NCBI GenBank assembly: GCA_910585865.1
Contig: CAJUGO010000008.1
Span: forward strand, 1-64,000
DNA length: 64,000 nt
Direction of reading: 5' to 3'
Source: an uncultured Ruminococcus sp.
GTDB lineage: Bacteria; Bacillota; Clostridia; Oscillospirales; Acutalibacteraceae
In this document: piece after piece, positions 48,576 to 55,978 of the stretch
How the letters are laid out: each line of letters begins with the position of its first letter
Position numbering within the stretch: the stretch's first letter is position 1
The notes under the pieces: model-generated
What the model was told of the DNA's origin: nothing
What the model saw: only the letters and a program-made list of their open reading frames with translations
Database searches by the model: none
Program-made: the position numbers and the translations under genes

Positions 48576-49487
48576 ATGGCAGCATTTACAGCTCAGGATG
48601 TAAAAGCATTAAGAGAAAAAACAGGCTGCGGCATGATGGATTGCAAAAAAGCTCTCTCAAATGCCGATGGTGATATGGATAAGGCAATTGACTTTTTAAG
48701 AGAACAGGGTCTTGCTAAGCAGGCAAAAAAGGCAAGCAGAATTGCTGCTGAGGGTGTTGCTTACGCGTGTACTAACGATGACCTTTCGGTAGGTGTAGTT
48801 ATAGAAGTAAATGCAGAAACAGACTTTGTTGCCAAGAACGATTCTTTTATTGATTTTGTTAAAACTTGCGCAAATACAGTTATGCAGGAAAATCCTACTG
48901 ATGTAGAAGCTCTTCTTGCATTAAAGGCTGTTGGTTCAGATCAGACAATTGCTGAAATGTTACAGGAAAAGGTTCTTACAATCGGTGAGAACATTCAGAT
49001 TCGCCGTTTTGAGCGCATGGAAGGTGCTTGTGTTGCTTATGTTCACGCAGGAGGCAAAATCGGTGTTCTTGTTAACTTTGATACAGATGTTGCTGATAAG
49101 CCTGAATTTGTTGCTTATGGCAAAGATGTAGCAATGCAGATTGCGGCTCTTAATACTCAGTATCTTGATGAGAGCGAGGTTCCTGCTGAAGTTATTGAGC
49201 ATGAAAAGGATGTTATGCGCCAGCAGGTAATCAACGAAGGCAAGCCTGAAGCAATTGCTGATAAGATTGTTATGGGTAAAATCGGCAAATTCTATAAGGA
49301 GAATTGTCTTGTTGATCAAGAGTTTGTTAAGGATAACAAACTTAATATCAAGCAGTATACACAGAATACTGCTAAATCTCTCGGCGGTAGTATTTCAATT
49401 AAGAAATTTATTCGTTTTGAAAAGGGAGAAGGCATAGAGAAGCGCCAGGACGATTTTGCAGCAGAAGTTGCAAACATGGTGAAATAA
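48576..49487 (+). CDS. tsf: Elongation factor Ts
   Basis: A 303-residue EF-Ts that recycles EF-Tu-GDP. The N-terminal UBA-like part VKALREKTGCGMMDCKKALSNADGDMDKAI, the TDFVAKND loop that contacts the nucleotide site, and the KENCLVDQEFVKD region are complete. It lies 41 bases behind rpsB with AAGGATG before its ATG. Confidence 0.98.
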   Translation: MAAFTAQDVKALREKTGCGMMDCKKALSNADGDMDKAIDFLREQGLAKQAKKASRIAAEGVAYACTNDDLSVGVVIEVNAETDFVAKNDSFIDFVKTCANTVMQENPTDVEALLALKAVGSDQTIAEMLQEKVLTIGENIQIRRFERMEGACVAYVHAGGKIGVLVNFDTDVADKPEFVAYGKDVAMQIAALNTQYLDESEVPAEVIEHEKDVMRQQVINEGKPEAIADKIVMGKIGKFYKENCLVDQEFVKDNKLNIKQYTQNTAKSLGGSISIKKFIRFEKGEGIEKRQDDFAAEVANMVK

Positions 49488-49660
49488 TAAGCTTTTTTGT
49501 GAGTCTTTATGTTGTGTAAAATTGAAATTTTTATTTTAATTTATGTAATTATTAAAAATTTGAGTGTTTTTATTAATAGAAAGTGTCAAACTGTGTTTTG
49601 GCTCTAAAAAGTAAACATAGTTTAAATATCTTTTTTAGAAATAAAATATTATGAAGCGAA

Positions 49661-49707
49661 TATGGCTTGGTATCTGTGTTGGAGCAGATGCCAAGCCATT
49701 TAGTTTT
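49661..49707 (+). terminator. Terminator of rpsB-tsf
   Basis: ATGGCTTGGTATCTG pairs with CAGATGCCAAGCCAT around a short loop, followed by TTAGTTTT. Confidence 0.8.
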
Positions 49708-50425
49708 AATGTAATAGTTTGGATAAATTTGAAAGGAAAATTAAATTAATGCTAAAAGCAGTAATAGTGAGGTTGATATTTTTTTCGCTATTTAAGAAAG
49801 ATGCTTCATTTGTAAATATGTCAATAAAACTAAAAACGACCTTGGCGCAGCAATAAGCTCTGTTGTAGTTTATGTTATAATGATTCTTTCTATTGTTACA
49901 AGACTTATCATATGTAATCTTATTATTAACTAGCTATTTTTACACATTACGAAAATTGTAATTGTTATTCCTTTTATGCGTAGGTGTTGCAGAGACTGGG
50001 GTTATGCTGTTTTTGTTGACGTGTCGTTATCTTTAAAAGTCGCGGGGATTTTTTTTGAGCATTACTTGTTGGGAAATAAAGATGTGAGTAAATTATAAAA
50101 ACATATTTAATAAAATGCAAAGACTTGCTTTCACGATTTACGTTATAGCTGCGTGAGTTTGTTATATGCAAACGGTCTCAGCCCAAAGAAATTTAGGGGT
50201 GGTTAGGTCACAGTGATATTTCGATTACCTCAAACATTTACACGCACTTGAATTTCACCTCAAAGGTTGTGTCTGCCAACGCAATTTTAGGCGTATATCC
50301 CTCCGCTTAATGTTTAATGTCCCTCCAATGTCCCTCCTAAAATCAGCCCGAAAATGGCAAATCTGCTATACTGCATAGGAAGTGATGAAGCATAAAGAAA
50401 AAGCCTGTAACCCCACATAAAAAAT
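49708..50425. other. Gene-poor stretch between tsf and the element
   Basis: No convincing gene. ATG 49749 with AAAGGAAAA upstream opens a 35-codon frame (MLKAVIVRLIFFSLFKK...) that I regard as doubtful. Three copies of TRTCCCTCC lie at 50296-50337 (see repeats). The region may contain chromosome debris from earlier insertions at the tRNA site. Confidence 0.4.
50296..50337 (-). repeat. GGAGGGA(C/T)A repeats, chromosome side of att
   Basis: Three copies of GGAGGGA(C/T)A on the minus strand: 50296-50304, 50318-50326 and 50329-50337. The last two are eleven bases apart, about one helix turn. Matching copies lie on the element side of the tRNA fragment. Confidence 0.5.
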
Positions 50426-50470
50426 AAAATGCCCTTATCTTGTTTTTGGGTCAGATAAGGGCATTTTTTT
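50426..50470 (+). terminator. Hairpin terminator
   Basis: AAATGCCCTTATCT pairs with AGATAAGGGCATTT, then TTTTT. No gene precedes it closely. Confidence 0.75.
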
Positions 50471-50548
50471 AATTTGAATTAATAGTAGTAATAACTATTG
50501 ACATTGAGCCTGTATAAATGGCTTATTTATGCGATATTTGATAAACAT

Positions 50549-50582
50549 AAAACAAAGGGGAGTAGAATAATCTACTCCTCTT
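50549..50582 (-). terminator. Terminator of the tRNA-Leu gene
   Basis: On the minus strand GAGGAGTAGA pairs with TCTACTCCCC-like bases around TTATT and is followed by TTTGTTTT. It directly follows the tRNA 3' end. Confidence 0.75.
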
Positions 50583-50583
50583 T

Positions 50584-50639
50584 TGGTGCCGGTGGTGGGA
50601 CTCGAACCCACACGATGTCGCCATCAACGGATTTTGAGT
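50584..50639 (-). tRNA. 3' fragment of tRNA-Leu (CAA): element attachment site
   Basis: On the minus strand the sequence runs from the anticodon loop (CTCAAAA, anticodon CAA) through a long variable arm, a perfect T arm (GTGGGTTCGAGTCCCAC) to CCGGCACCA. The acceptor 5' strand, D arm and 5' anticodon strand are missing: upstream bases do not fit. This is what remains when an integrase inserts an element at a tRNA 3' end; the intact tRNA should be at the other end of the element. Chromosome lies left, element right. Confidence 0.85.
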
Positions 50640-50804
50640 TTTAAATGAAACTCCGTACACCGCCGAATTGACCGCCTCTCAGGGGAACTGAACAGACACA
50701 AAAAAGTCAGTATTTTCAAGGTTTTTGAGGTGGCTTTCTGTGAGAAGCCTTGATTTATAAGGGCGCATTGGATTTTTCTATTTTGACCCCCGATTTTGCA
50801 AAAC

Positions 50805-50848
50805 GGAGGGATATTGGAGGGATGTCGATAGGATAGCAGTTCCCTCCG
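50805..50848 (+). repeat. GGAGGGA repeats, element side of att
   Basis: GGAGGGATA at 50805-50813 and GGAGGGATG at 50816-50824 (eleven bases apart) on the plus strand, and one reverse copy (CCCTCCG) near 50842. They mirror the copies left of the tRNA fragment and may be integrase/excisionase arm sites. Confidence 0.5.
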
Positions 50849-50943
50849 AACAACAACTGCGTGCATTAACACACGCGCTAAATTCATTTTCAAAGCATAC
50901 GATCATCTGCCATTGACAAATTTTATTAAGGAGATCGTAAATT

Positions 50944-51189
50944 ATGAAATTCAAACCTAACGATTATTTTCTAAAGCAATACCCCGATTTGCTAAACACC
51001 AAAGAGGTAGGCGAAATTCTGCGGATAAGCACAAAAACGGTTTGCAAAATGATCCACGAGGGCGAAATAAAAGCTTTTAGTGTGGCAAGAAAGACACTCG
51101 TTCCCAAAGTCTATTTGCTCCAATATATCTATGGCAAAGACGCACCGAAAATTGACGACTTGGTAAAGATATATGGAGGCGAAAAATGA
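50944..51189 (+). CDS. Excisionase-like HTH protein 1
   Basis: An 81-residue protein with a MerR/Xis-type helix-turn-helix: LLNTKEVGEILRISTKTVCKMIHEGEIKAFSVARKTLVPK. The position next to the att site suggests an excisionase or directionality factor, or a regulator of excision. AAGGAGATCG precedes the ATG. Its stop overlaps the start of the next HTH gene by four bases. Confidence 0.75.
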   Translation: MKFKPNDYFLKQYPDLLNTKEVGEILRISTKTVCKMIHEGEIKAFSVARKTLVPKVYLLQYIYGKDAPKIDDLVKIYGGEK

Positions 51190-51428
51190 AATCAAGGAAA
51201 CATTATGAAAAACTTTTTGATCCCTATCCTGATGTTGTAACTTTGCCGGAGTTTTGTAATATGCTCGGCGGTATCGGCGACAGCACAGCCCGAAAACTTA
51301 TACGGGCGAACAAGGTCAAGCACTTCTACATAAGATGTACATACTTTATTCCAAAAGAAAGTGTGATCGACTATGTGATGAGTTATGACTACTTGGAGTA
51401 CAGCAAAAAGTTAAAAGCGAGGATTTGA
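51186..51428 (+). CDS. Excisionase-like HTH protein 2
   Basis: An 80-residue protein related in layout to its neighbour: VVTLPEFCNMLGGIGDSTARKLIRANKVKHFYIRCTYFIPKESVIDYV has a helix-turn-helix plus wing as in DNA-binding excisionases. TGGAGGCG is its site. The coupled pair may act together in excision or in control of element genes. A strong terminator separates it from the convergent defence operon. Confidence 0.7.
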   Translation: MKSRKHYEKLFDPYPDVVTLPEFCNMLGGIGDSTARKLIRANKVKHFYIRCTYFIPKESVIDYVMSYDYLEYSKKLKARI

Positions 51429-51432
51429 GTGA

Positions 51433-51466
51433 GGAGCCGTTTGTGAAAGCAAACGGCTCCTTGTTT
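51433..51466. terminator. Terminator between HTH genes and ABC operon
   Basis: GGAGCCGTTTG and CAAACGGCTCC form a perfect 11-bp stem around TGAAAG, followed by TTGTTTCT; both convergent units end here. Confidence 0.8.
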
Positions 51467-53083
51467 CTACTCAATAACACGCTTCTTCCAATCTTTAAGA
51501 AACAGAGTTTTTTCATATGACAACTGTAACACACATTTCTTTTGTAAAACTATTTTAGCTTCTTCTCTAAATTTATCAATTTCATCAACTGCAATGAAGA
51601 TTTGTTTTAATTCCTGAGAATATAGCAAAATCATATTTTCAAAAACTGTGTTTTCAATGTTCTTAAACAACATTGTATCATGAATAAGAATTGGTAAATC
51701 TGTATTTTGTAAAACAGCCAAATCTAATGTAATAAGGCTTGCGTACGCTTTTCCTGTACCTGTATCGTTTTGAATATTAAAGGTATACTTTTTTTCCTCA
51801 AGCTGTAAAGATGGTGCTAATCTACCGTCTGGACTAATTGATCGGTTGATTTCGATCATGGCTGTATTCATTTTGGCACTAATCTCAGATAGAATAGATG
51901 TTTTTATAGAGCTTAAATCTTCTTTTGCTTTTTTCAAATCAGCCTCAAGGCTTGACTTCTTTTCGTATAAGTAGATAATCTGGTTCAATTTATCTTTTTG
52001 AGCGGCCAATTCTAAAAGTCTGTCTACTGTATATTTGGAAGTGTTATCTAAATTCAAAATCTCAATGATTTTTGCATCTATTTTATTGATTTCTTCGCTT
52101 AAAAATGAAACTTGCGCCGATAATTCACGCTCAGCTTTTTTCAAGGCATCTCTCAAATAAGAACTTATATTACTATGAAACGCATTGATAGATGAAAGGC
52201 GATCTACATTTATGCTTGGAAAAAACTCAACAAGTCTTTCCATTTGCTTTTTGACAGATGGATTTCTAAAAGTCAAATTTTCTTGAGTGTGTTTCAGCTT
52301 ATTCACATAAAAACTTTTTTGCTGTATTAGTTGACTTTTGATTGATCGCAATTCTAACGCTTCACTGGAAATAATAGCTTCTTTACTCGACCGAGCACCC
52401 TCGAGATCAGTAGAGATTTCGTCAATTGCTTTCTGTATTTCAGGAAGTCGTTTTTGTGCGTCTACATAAATTGTTTTTGTTACACTTGGAAGGAAGGATT
52501 TTTTTGAAGCAGCATTTAGTGCGTCCTTTTCAGCATCCAATTCTTTGATTTGATGTTCTAAAGAACTGATTGTAAGATACTGATTACATAGTTTTATAAA
52601 TCTCACAATCGCTCCTGCTGCGTTTTCTCCGGAAATTTGTAACGGCTTGTCGATATCATAATTCTTCTTTCCCCATATGCGTGAAAACAAACTAACAATA
52701 TCGCGAAAAGACATGGACGGAAGCTCCAAGTTGTAAAGTTCTTTAAGTAATTCTGTATATTCTGAAAGCTTTACTTCTTTTGTTGAATGATATTGACTAT
52801 CGCAATACGAAACAAATAAATGTTTCTCGGTACTTCTTGAAAAATAGTAACTTGTATCATTGAACACAAATTCAAAAAAGAAAGTGTGATGTCCTAATGC
52901 TTCAATAGCATCATAGTTTTTTGTTATGTAGGAATTGCCACCAAAAACAAAGTCAATAATCATTAGCATTGTTGATTTGCCAATAGAATTAGCTGCTTTA
53001 CTGTCGCCTGCAATGACATTGAGGCCATCATAAAACTCAACAATCGGTGTTCTAAATTTATCGCACTTAATCCTCTTTAACAT
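51467..53083 (-). CDS. SMC/RecF-like ATPase (DUF2326 type) of an ABC-three-component system
   Basis: A 538-residue ATPase. The N-terminal half-site has a Walker A with long insertion (AGDSKAANSIGKST, GKST at 35-38) followed by DFVFGG; a coiled-coil stretch covers about residues 175-400; the C-terminal half-site ends with the Walker B-like ILIHDT (around 465) and IFIAVDEID. The layout, including VIAGDS and LIHD, matches DUF2326-containing ATPases of ABC-3C conflict systems. It would sense invader DNA or replication intermediates and switch on partner effectors. ATG 53083 lies within the end of the middle-component gene; TTG 53089 is an alternative. Last gene of the operon. Confidence 0.8.
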   Translation of the reverse strand: MLKRIKCDKFRTPIVEFYDGLNVIAGDSKAANSIGKSTMLMIIDFVFGGNSYITKNYDAIEALGHHTFFFEFVFNDTSYYFSRSTEKHLFVSYCDSQYHSTKEVKLSEYTELLKELYNLELPSMSFRDIVSLFSRIWGKKNYDIDKPLQISGENAAGAIVRFIKLCNQYLTISSLEHQIKELDAEKDALNAASKKSFLPSVTKTIYVDAQKRLPEIQKAIDEISTDLEGARSSKEAIISSEALELRSIKSQLIQQKSFYVNKLKHTQENLTFRNPSVKKQMERLVEFFPSINVDRLSSINAFHSNISSYLRDALKKAERELSAQVSFLSEEINKIDAKIIEILNLDNTSKYTVDRLLELAAQKDKLNQIIYLYEKKSSLEADLKKAKEDLSSIKTSILSEISAKMNTAMIEINRSISPDGRLAPSLQLEEKKYTFNIQNDTGTGKAYASLITLDLAVLQNTDLPILIHDTMLFKNIENTVFENMILLYSQELKQIFIAVDEIDKFREEAKIVLQKKCVLQLSYEKTLFLKDWKKRVIE

Positions 53084-53297
53084 ATTCAATCATCTCACTT
53101 TCATTATTAAATTGGATTTTCCCAAGTACATATAGAGCATCTAAGCAATATAGAAAAGTATTTATATCTTGTATTTTAGCTTTTAGTAAATCCCATAAAT
53201 CGTTAATTTTCATTGAATCGTGTAATAATAGCTCTAATATGTCAGGAAAATACCATATAATACTTTCAGATAATGACACTACTTTATTGGGTAACAT
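53067..53297 (-). CDS. ABC-three-component middle component (MC6-like)
   Basis: A 76-residue helical protein, MLPNKVVSLSESIIWYFPDILELL followed by DLWDLLKAKIQDINTFLYCLDALYVLGKI. A short all-helical protein with the opening LPNK-x-x-S and a wing-like ...YCLDALYVLGKIQF end, sitting between the HNH/CTD gene and the ATPase, corresponds to the small middle components of ABC-3C systems, probably an adaptor. GAGGTG precedes ATG 53297; the gene overlaps the HNH stop by 14 bases and the ATPase start by 17. Confidence 0.7.
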   Translation of the reverse strand: MLPNKVVSLSESIIWYFPDILELLLHDSMKINDLWDLLKAKIQDINTFLYCLDALYVLGKIQFNNESEMIEYVKED

Positions 53298-54063
53298 TTT
53301 CAAACACCTCGCAATTCTGAATAAAAAATGCAACAACTACTTTGCAAGCATCCAATGAACTATTTGGGGTCTTACTTTGTATCCATTTTGCCATTTCATC
53401 ATATATAGTTTCTTGCTTATTTAGGCTGATTTTAAGTTGCAAATAAAAAGCATGAACATTAGTTGCAATTAAATCAAACTTCCCGGGCGTATTACGCTCG
53501 GTTTCCATGAAAAGTCCTCTTATAAATGGATAAAAGTCTGTCACATCTGAAATTATGTGTCGTTTTGTAATTGGACTAAAATCTTTTTCTAATTTCTGCT
53601 CAATACGAAGTGCAGTCAGGTCTAACGGTTCTAATGAATTACTCAGGTCAGATTGCGTTAAAGCTAATACGATTTTCTGTATTTCTTCTGCAATAGTATA
53701 TTGATAAAACATATTCTTTGACCGTTCTTCCGCTATAAGTCGTTGCTTTAGTGAATAAAGAATACGATATTCAGAAACAGTTCTCGGATTATCAAAACGA
53801 TTATGGCATTTAGGGCATAGTGGAATGAAATTATCCAATGAATTGACATCAGGACTTAGTTTAGGTTCGTCTTTTAATAATTCAACTTCTTCTGCTGTTG
53901 GATTAAGAGGATAGATATGGGCCAATTCATAATTTTTTCTATACTGTGAAGAACTATCTTTACAATATAATAAAGGCTCAGCACATAAGGGACATATACC
54001 ATTCACTTGATTAAATAGTAGATATTGGGCATTTGTTCCTGGCTGGTTTCTCGTATTATTCAT
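53284..54063 (-). CDS. HNH-type zinc nuclease fused to ABC-3C C-terminal-type domain
   Basis: A 259-residue protein. Residues 20-95 form an HNH/zinc module: two CxxC pairs (CPLC at 24-27, CPKC at 83-86) and the active-site pattern AHI (H49), LDNF (N78) and CHN (H87). The remainder (about 100-259) is an uncharacterised helical domain that ends EACKVVVAFFIQNC-like, comparable to the partner-binding CTDs of ABC-three-component proteins. The likely role is the DNA- or RNA-cutting effector released by the ATPase. ATG 54063 has GAGGTG before it and overlaps the Fic stop by eight bases. Confidence 0.75.
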   Translation of the reverse strand: MNNTRNQPGTNAQYLLFNQVNGICPLCAEPLLYCKDSSSQYRKNYELAHIYPLNPTAEEVELLKDEPKLSPDVNSLDNFIPLCPKCHNRFDNPRTVSEYRILYSLKQRLIAEERSKNMFYQYTIAEEIQKIVLALTQSDLSNSLEPLDLTALRIEQKLEKDFSPITKRHIISDVTDFYPFIRGLFMETERNTPGKFDLIATNVHAFYLQLKISLNKQETIYDEMAKWIQSKTPNSSLDACKVVVAFFIQNCEVFENVTQ

Positions 54064-54988
54064 TGTGTTCACCTCTATTCAGCAAAGACATATTTTTATT
54101 AAGTGTGTTTTCTACATATTCGGCAACCATTTGAACCATAGCCCCTGCGTCGTTATCTCTGTAATAACTATCAAACGCTTCATAATACCGCTTGCGATCG
54201 GTAAACTTCACATTGATAGGAGGATAACCATTCTGCATAAGGAACAGGTTCAAAATCAAACGCCCTGTGCGGCCGTTGCCGTCTACAAACGGGTGGATTC
54301 CCTCAAATTTCAGGTGAAACAATGCAGCGCTCTCAATCGGGTGTAGCTTTTTCTTTGAAAACTCTTTTATGAGCTTTTCCATCTGTTCCGGTACAACAAC
54401 CGGCTCCGGTGGCGTGTGATATGCTCCCATGATTCTAACGGGTATTCGTCGATAAACGCCGCGATCCTCCGGTCTGTCCATCAAAACCAGCGTATGAATC
54501 TGCTTAATAATGCTCTCTGAAAAAGGGACTTTATCTTTTACTAATTCCTGTATATAAAGAAATGCATCTTTGTGTCCAACGGCTTCTAAATGATCTTTCA
54601 ACGGCTTTCGGTCAATCGTAATACCCTCTAAAACAAGAGCTGTTTCCTGCAAAGTTAAGGTGTTTCCCTCAATTGCATTCGAGTTATAAGTGTATTCGAC
54701 CAAAAATTCTTCTTGTAACCGCTGTAATTCACCTGTCGTAAGTGGCCGCCGCTGATCTAACTGTTCCTTTAGGCTGTCAATGTGGGAAAACAACGGCAAA
54801 TATTGTTCCGATACTGCTTTATGACGAAGAGTGCGCCCGTCAATCGGCTTTACAGCGTCATACGGTATTAAGTAAGAGCGTCCTTTTTGAATAACTCCCT
54901 CAATTTTTCCTTGTTGGCACAGAATACGAACTCTGCGGTCAGAAATACCCCATTGTTCCGCAGCCTGCGTGACTTTCATATATTCCAT
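54056..54988 (-). CDS. HTH-Fic protein with N-terminal inhibitory motif
   Basis: A 310-residue Fic-domain protein, first gene of the operon. An N-terminal MerR-like winged HTH (MKVTQAAEQWGISDRRVRILCQQGKIEG) precedes the Fic domain, whose active loop HPFVDGNGRTGR (about 232-243) is a complete HxFx(D/E)GNGRxxR. Upstream, YNSNAIEGN (about 102-110) matches the inhibitory helix (S/T)xxxE(G/N), so AMP-transfer should be off until the helix moves. It could AMPylate a host target as toxin or regulate the operon through the HTH. ATG 54988 with GGTGA is chosen; GTG 54997 is an alternative. Confidence 0.88.
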   Translation of the reverse strand: MEYMKVTQAAEQWGISDRRVRILCQQGKIEGVIQKGRSYLIPYDAVKPIDGRTLRHKAVSEQYLPLFSHIDSLKEQLDQRRPLTTGELQRLQEEFLVEYTYNSNAIEGNTLTLQETALVLEGITIDRKPLKDHLEAVGHKDAFLYIQELVKDKVPFSESIIKQIHTLVLMDRPEDRGVYRRIPVRIMGAYHTPPEPVVVPEQMEKLIKEFSKKKLHPIESAALFHLKFEGIHPFVDGNGRTGRLILNLFLMQNGYPPINVKFTDRKRYYEAFDSYYRDNDAGAMVQMVAEYVENTLNKNMSLLNRGEHNE

Positions 54989-55024
54989 TGCGTTCACCGC
55001 CTACATAACATTTGTGTTTTTTAT

Positions 55025-55053
55025 ATTATAGCACATAATCGGAATAATATCAA
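55025..55053 (-). promoter_or_regulatory. Promoter of the Fic-HNH-ABC operon
   Basis: Minus strand -35 TTGATA (55053-55048), 17-base spacer, -10 TATAAT (55030-55025). The spacer and -35 overlap CGGAATAATAT (55040-55050); an inverted copy with one mismatch, ATATCATTCCG, lies at 55079-55089, and TTCGGAAA stands between. These look like repressor sites, perhaps for the Fic protein's HTH. Confidence 0.7.
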
Positions 55054-55092
55054 TCCGTTTTTCGGAAACTTCGATTTTATATCATTCCGAAA

Positions 55093-55138
55093 TTTACATA
55101 GCCGTCTGCTTCGCCGCAGACGGCTAAATCTATGTAAA
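55093..55138 (+). promoter_or_regulatory. Long hairpin just upstream of parA ribosome binding site
   Basis: Outer arms TTTACATAG/CTATGTAAA and inner arms AGCCGTCTGC/GCAGACGGCT fold into a stem of about 17 base pairs with a small loop; the 3' arm ends at the AAAGGAGG of parA. It may limit parA translation or be a partition site or terminator-like block between the divergent units. Confidence 0.6.
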
Positions 55139-55153
55139 GGAGGAAACCCCAAA

Positions 55154-55978
55154 ATGGCGAATTGTAAAGTAATTGCGGTGACGAACCAAAAAGGCGGCGT
55201 GGGTAAAACCACAACGACCGCCAACCTCGGAATCGGGCTTGCACAGGAAAACAAAAAGGTCTTGCTGATCGACGCAGACGCGCAAAATTCTTTGACGCTC
55301 TCTCTCGGTTATCCGAAACCCGACGATCTGCCCGTTACGCTTACCGACATTATACAGTCGGTGATTGACGACAAGCCGATTCCCGACGACTACGGTATTT
55401 TGCACCACGGCGAGGGCGTTGATCTGCTGCCCGCAAATATCACATTGTCGGGTATGGAAATCCGGCTGATTAACGCTATGAACCGTGAACGGGCGCTGCG
55501 GACATATCTGGGCGAGATAAAGCCCCATTACGACTATATTCTCATTGACTGTATGCCGTCGCTCGGCATTATGCCGCTGAACTCATTAGCGGCAGCGGAC
55601 AGCGTTATCATTCCGTCGCAGCCGTCGTTTCTCTCGGCAAAGGGTCTGGATTTGCTCATGCACTCCATTTCACAGGTCAAACGACAGATCAACCCCAAGC
55701 TGAAAATCGACGGGATTCTTTTTACGATGGTGGATAGCCGTACCAACGAGGCAAAGGAAATCATCGCTTCTCTGCGCGCTCACTACGGCGAGAAAATCCG
55801 TGTGTTCGGGACGGAAATACCCTTTTCCGTGAGAGCCGCCGAAACCAGTGGCAGGGGCAAGAGCATTTATGCTCACGACAAGAACGGTAAGGTCGCCGCC
55901 GCATACCATGCGCTGACAAAGGAGGTGTTGGAGATTGAGCGTAAAAACGAGAGATTTAGGAATGACGCCGTTAGATGA
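55154..55978 (+). CDS. parA: ParA-type partition ATPase
   Basis: A 274-residue ParA/Soj-type ATPase (IAVTNQKGGVGKTTTTANLGIGLA with deviant Walker A, LLIDADAQNSLT, YILIDCMPSLG). It helps keep the excised, possibly replicating element in dividing cells. ATG 55154 has AAAGGAGG; the ORF from 54887 runs over the hairpin and is not coding. parB begins within its end. GC content and codon use differ markedly from the ABC operon on the other side. Confidence 0.95.
   Translation: MANCKVIAVTNQKGGVGKTTTTANLGIGLAQENKKVLLIDADAQNSLTLSLGYPKPDDLPVTLTDIIQSVIDDKPIPDDYGILHHGEGVDLLPANITLSGMEIRLINAMNRERALRTYLGEIKPHYDYILIDCMPSLGIMPLNSLAAADSVIIPSQPSFLSAKGLDLLMHSISQVKRQINPKLKIDGILFTMVDSRTNEAKEIIASLRAHYGEKIRVFGTEIPFSVRAAETSGRGKSIYAHDKNGKVAAAYHALTKEVLEIERKNERFRNDAVR

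Noticed and set aside
49749..49856. 35-codon ORF MLKAVIVRLIFF...
   Set aside because: The AAAGGA site is too far upstream and nothing else supports it; noted only as doubtful.
50584..50639. Complete tRNA gene
   Set aside because: Only the 3' part matches; the bases to the right do not form the acceptor 5' strand, D arm or anticodon 5' strand.
50624..50893. 89-residue minus-strand ORF next to the att site
   Set aside because: No ribosome binding site or family resemblance; it runs through the att fragment and repeats.
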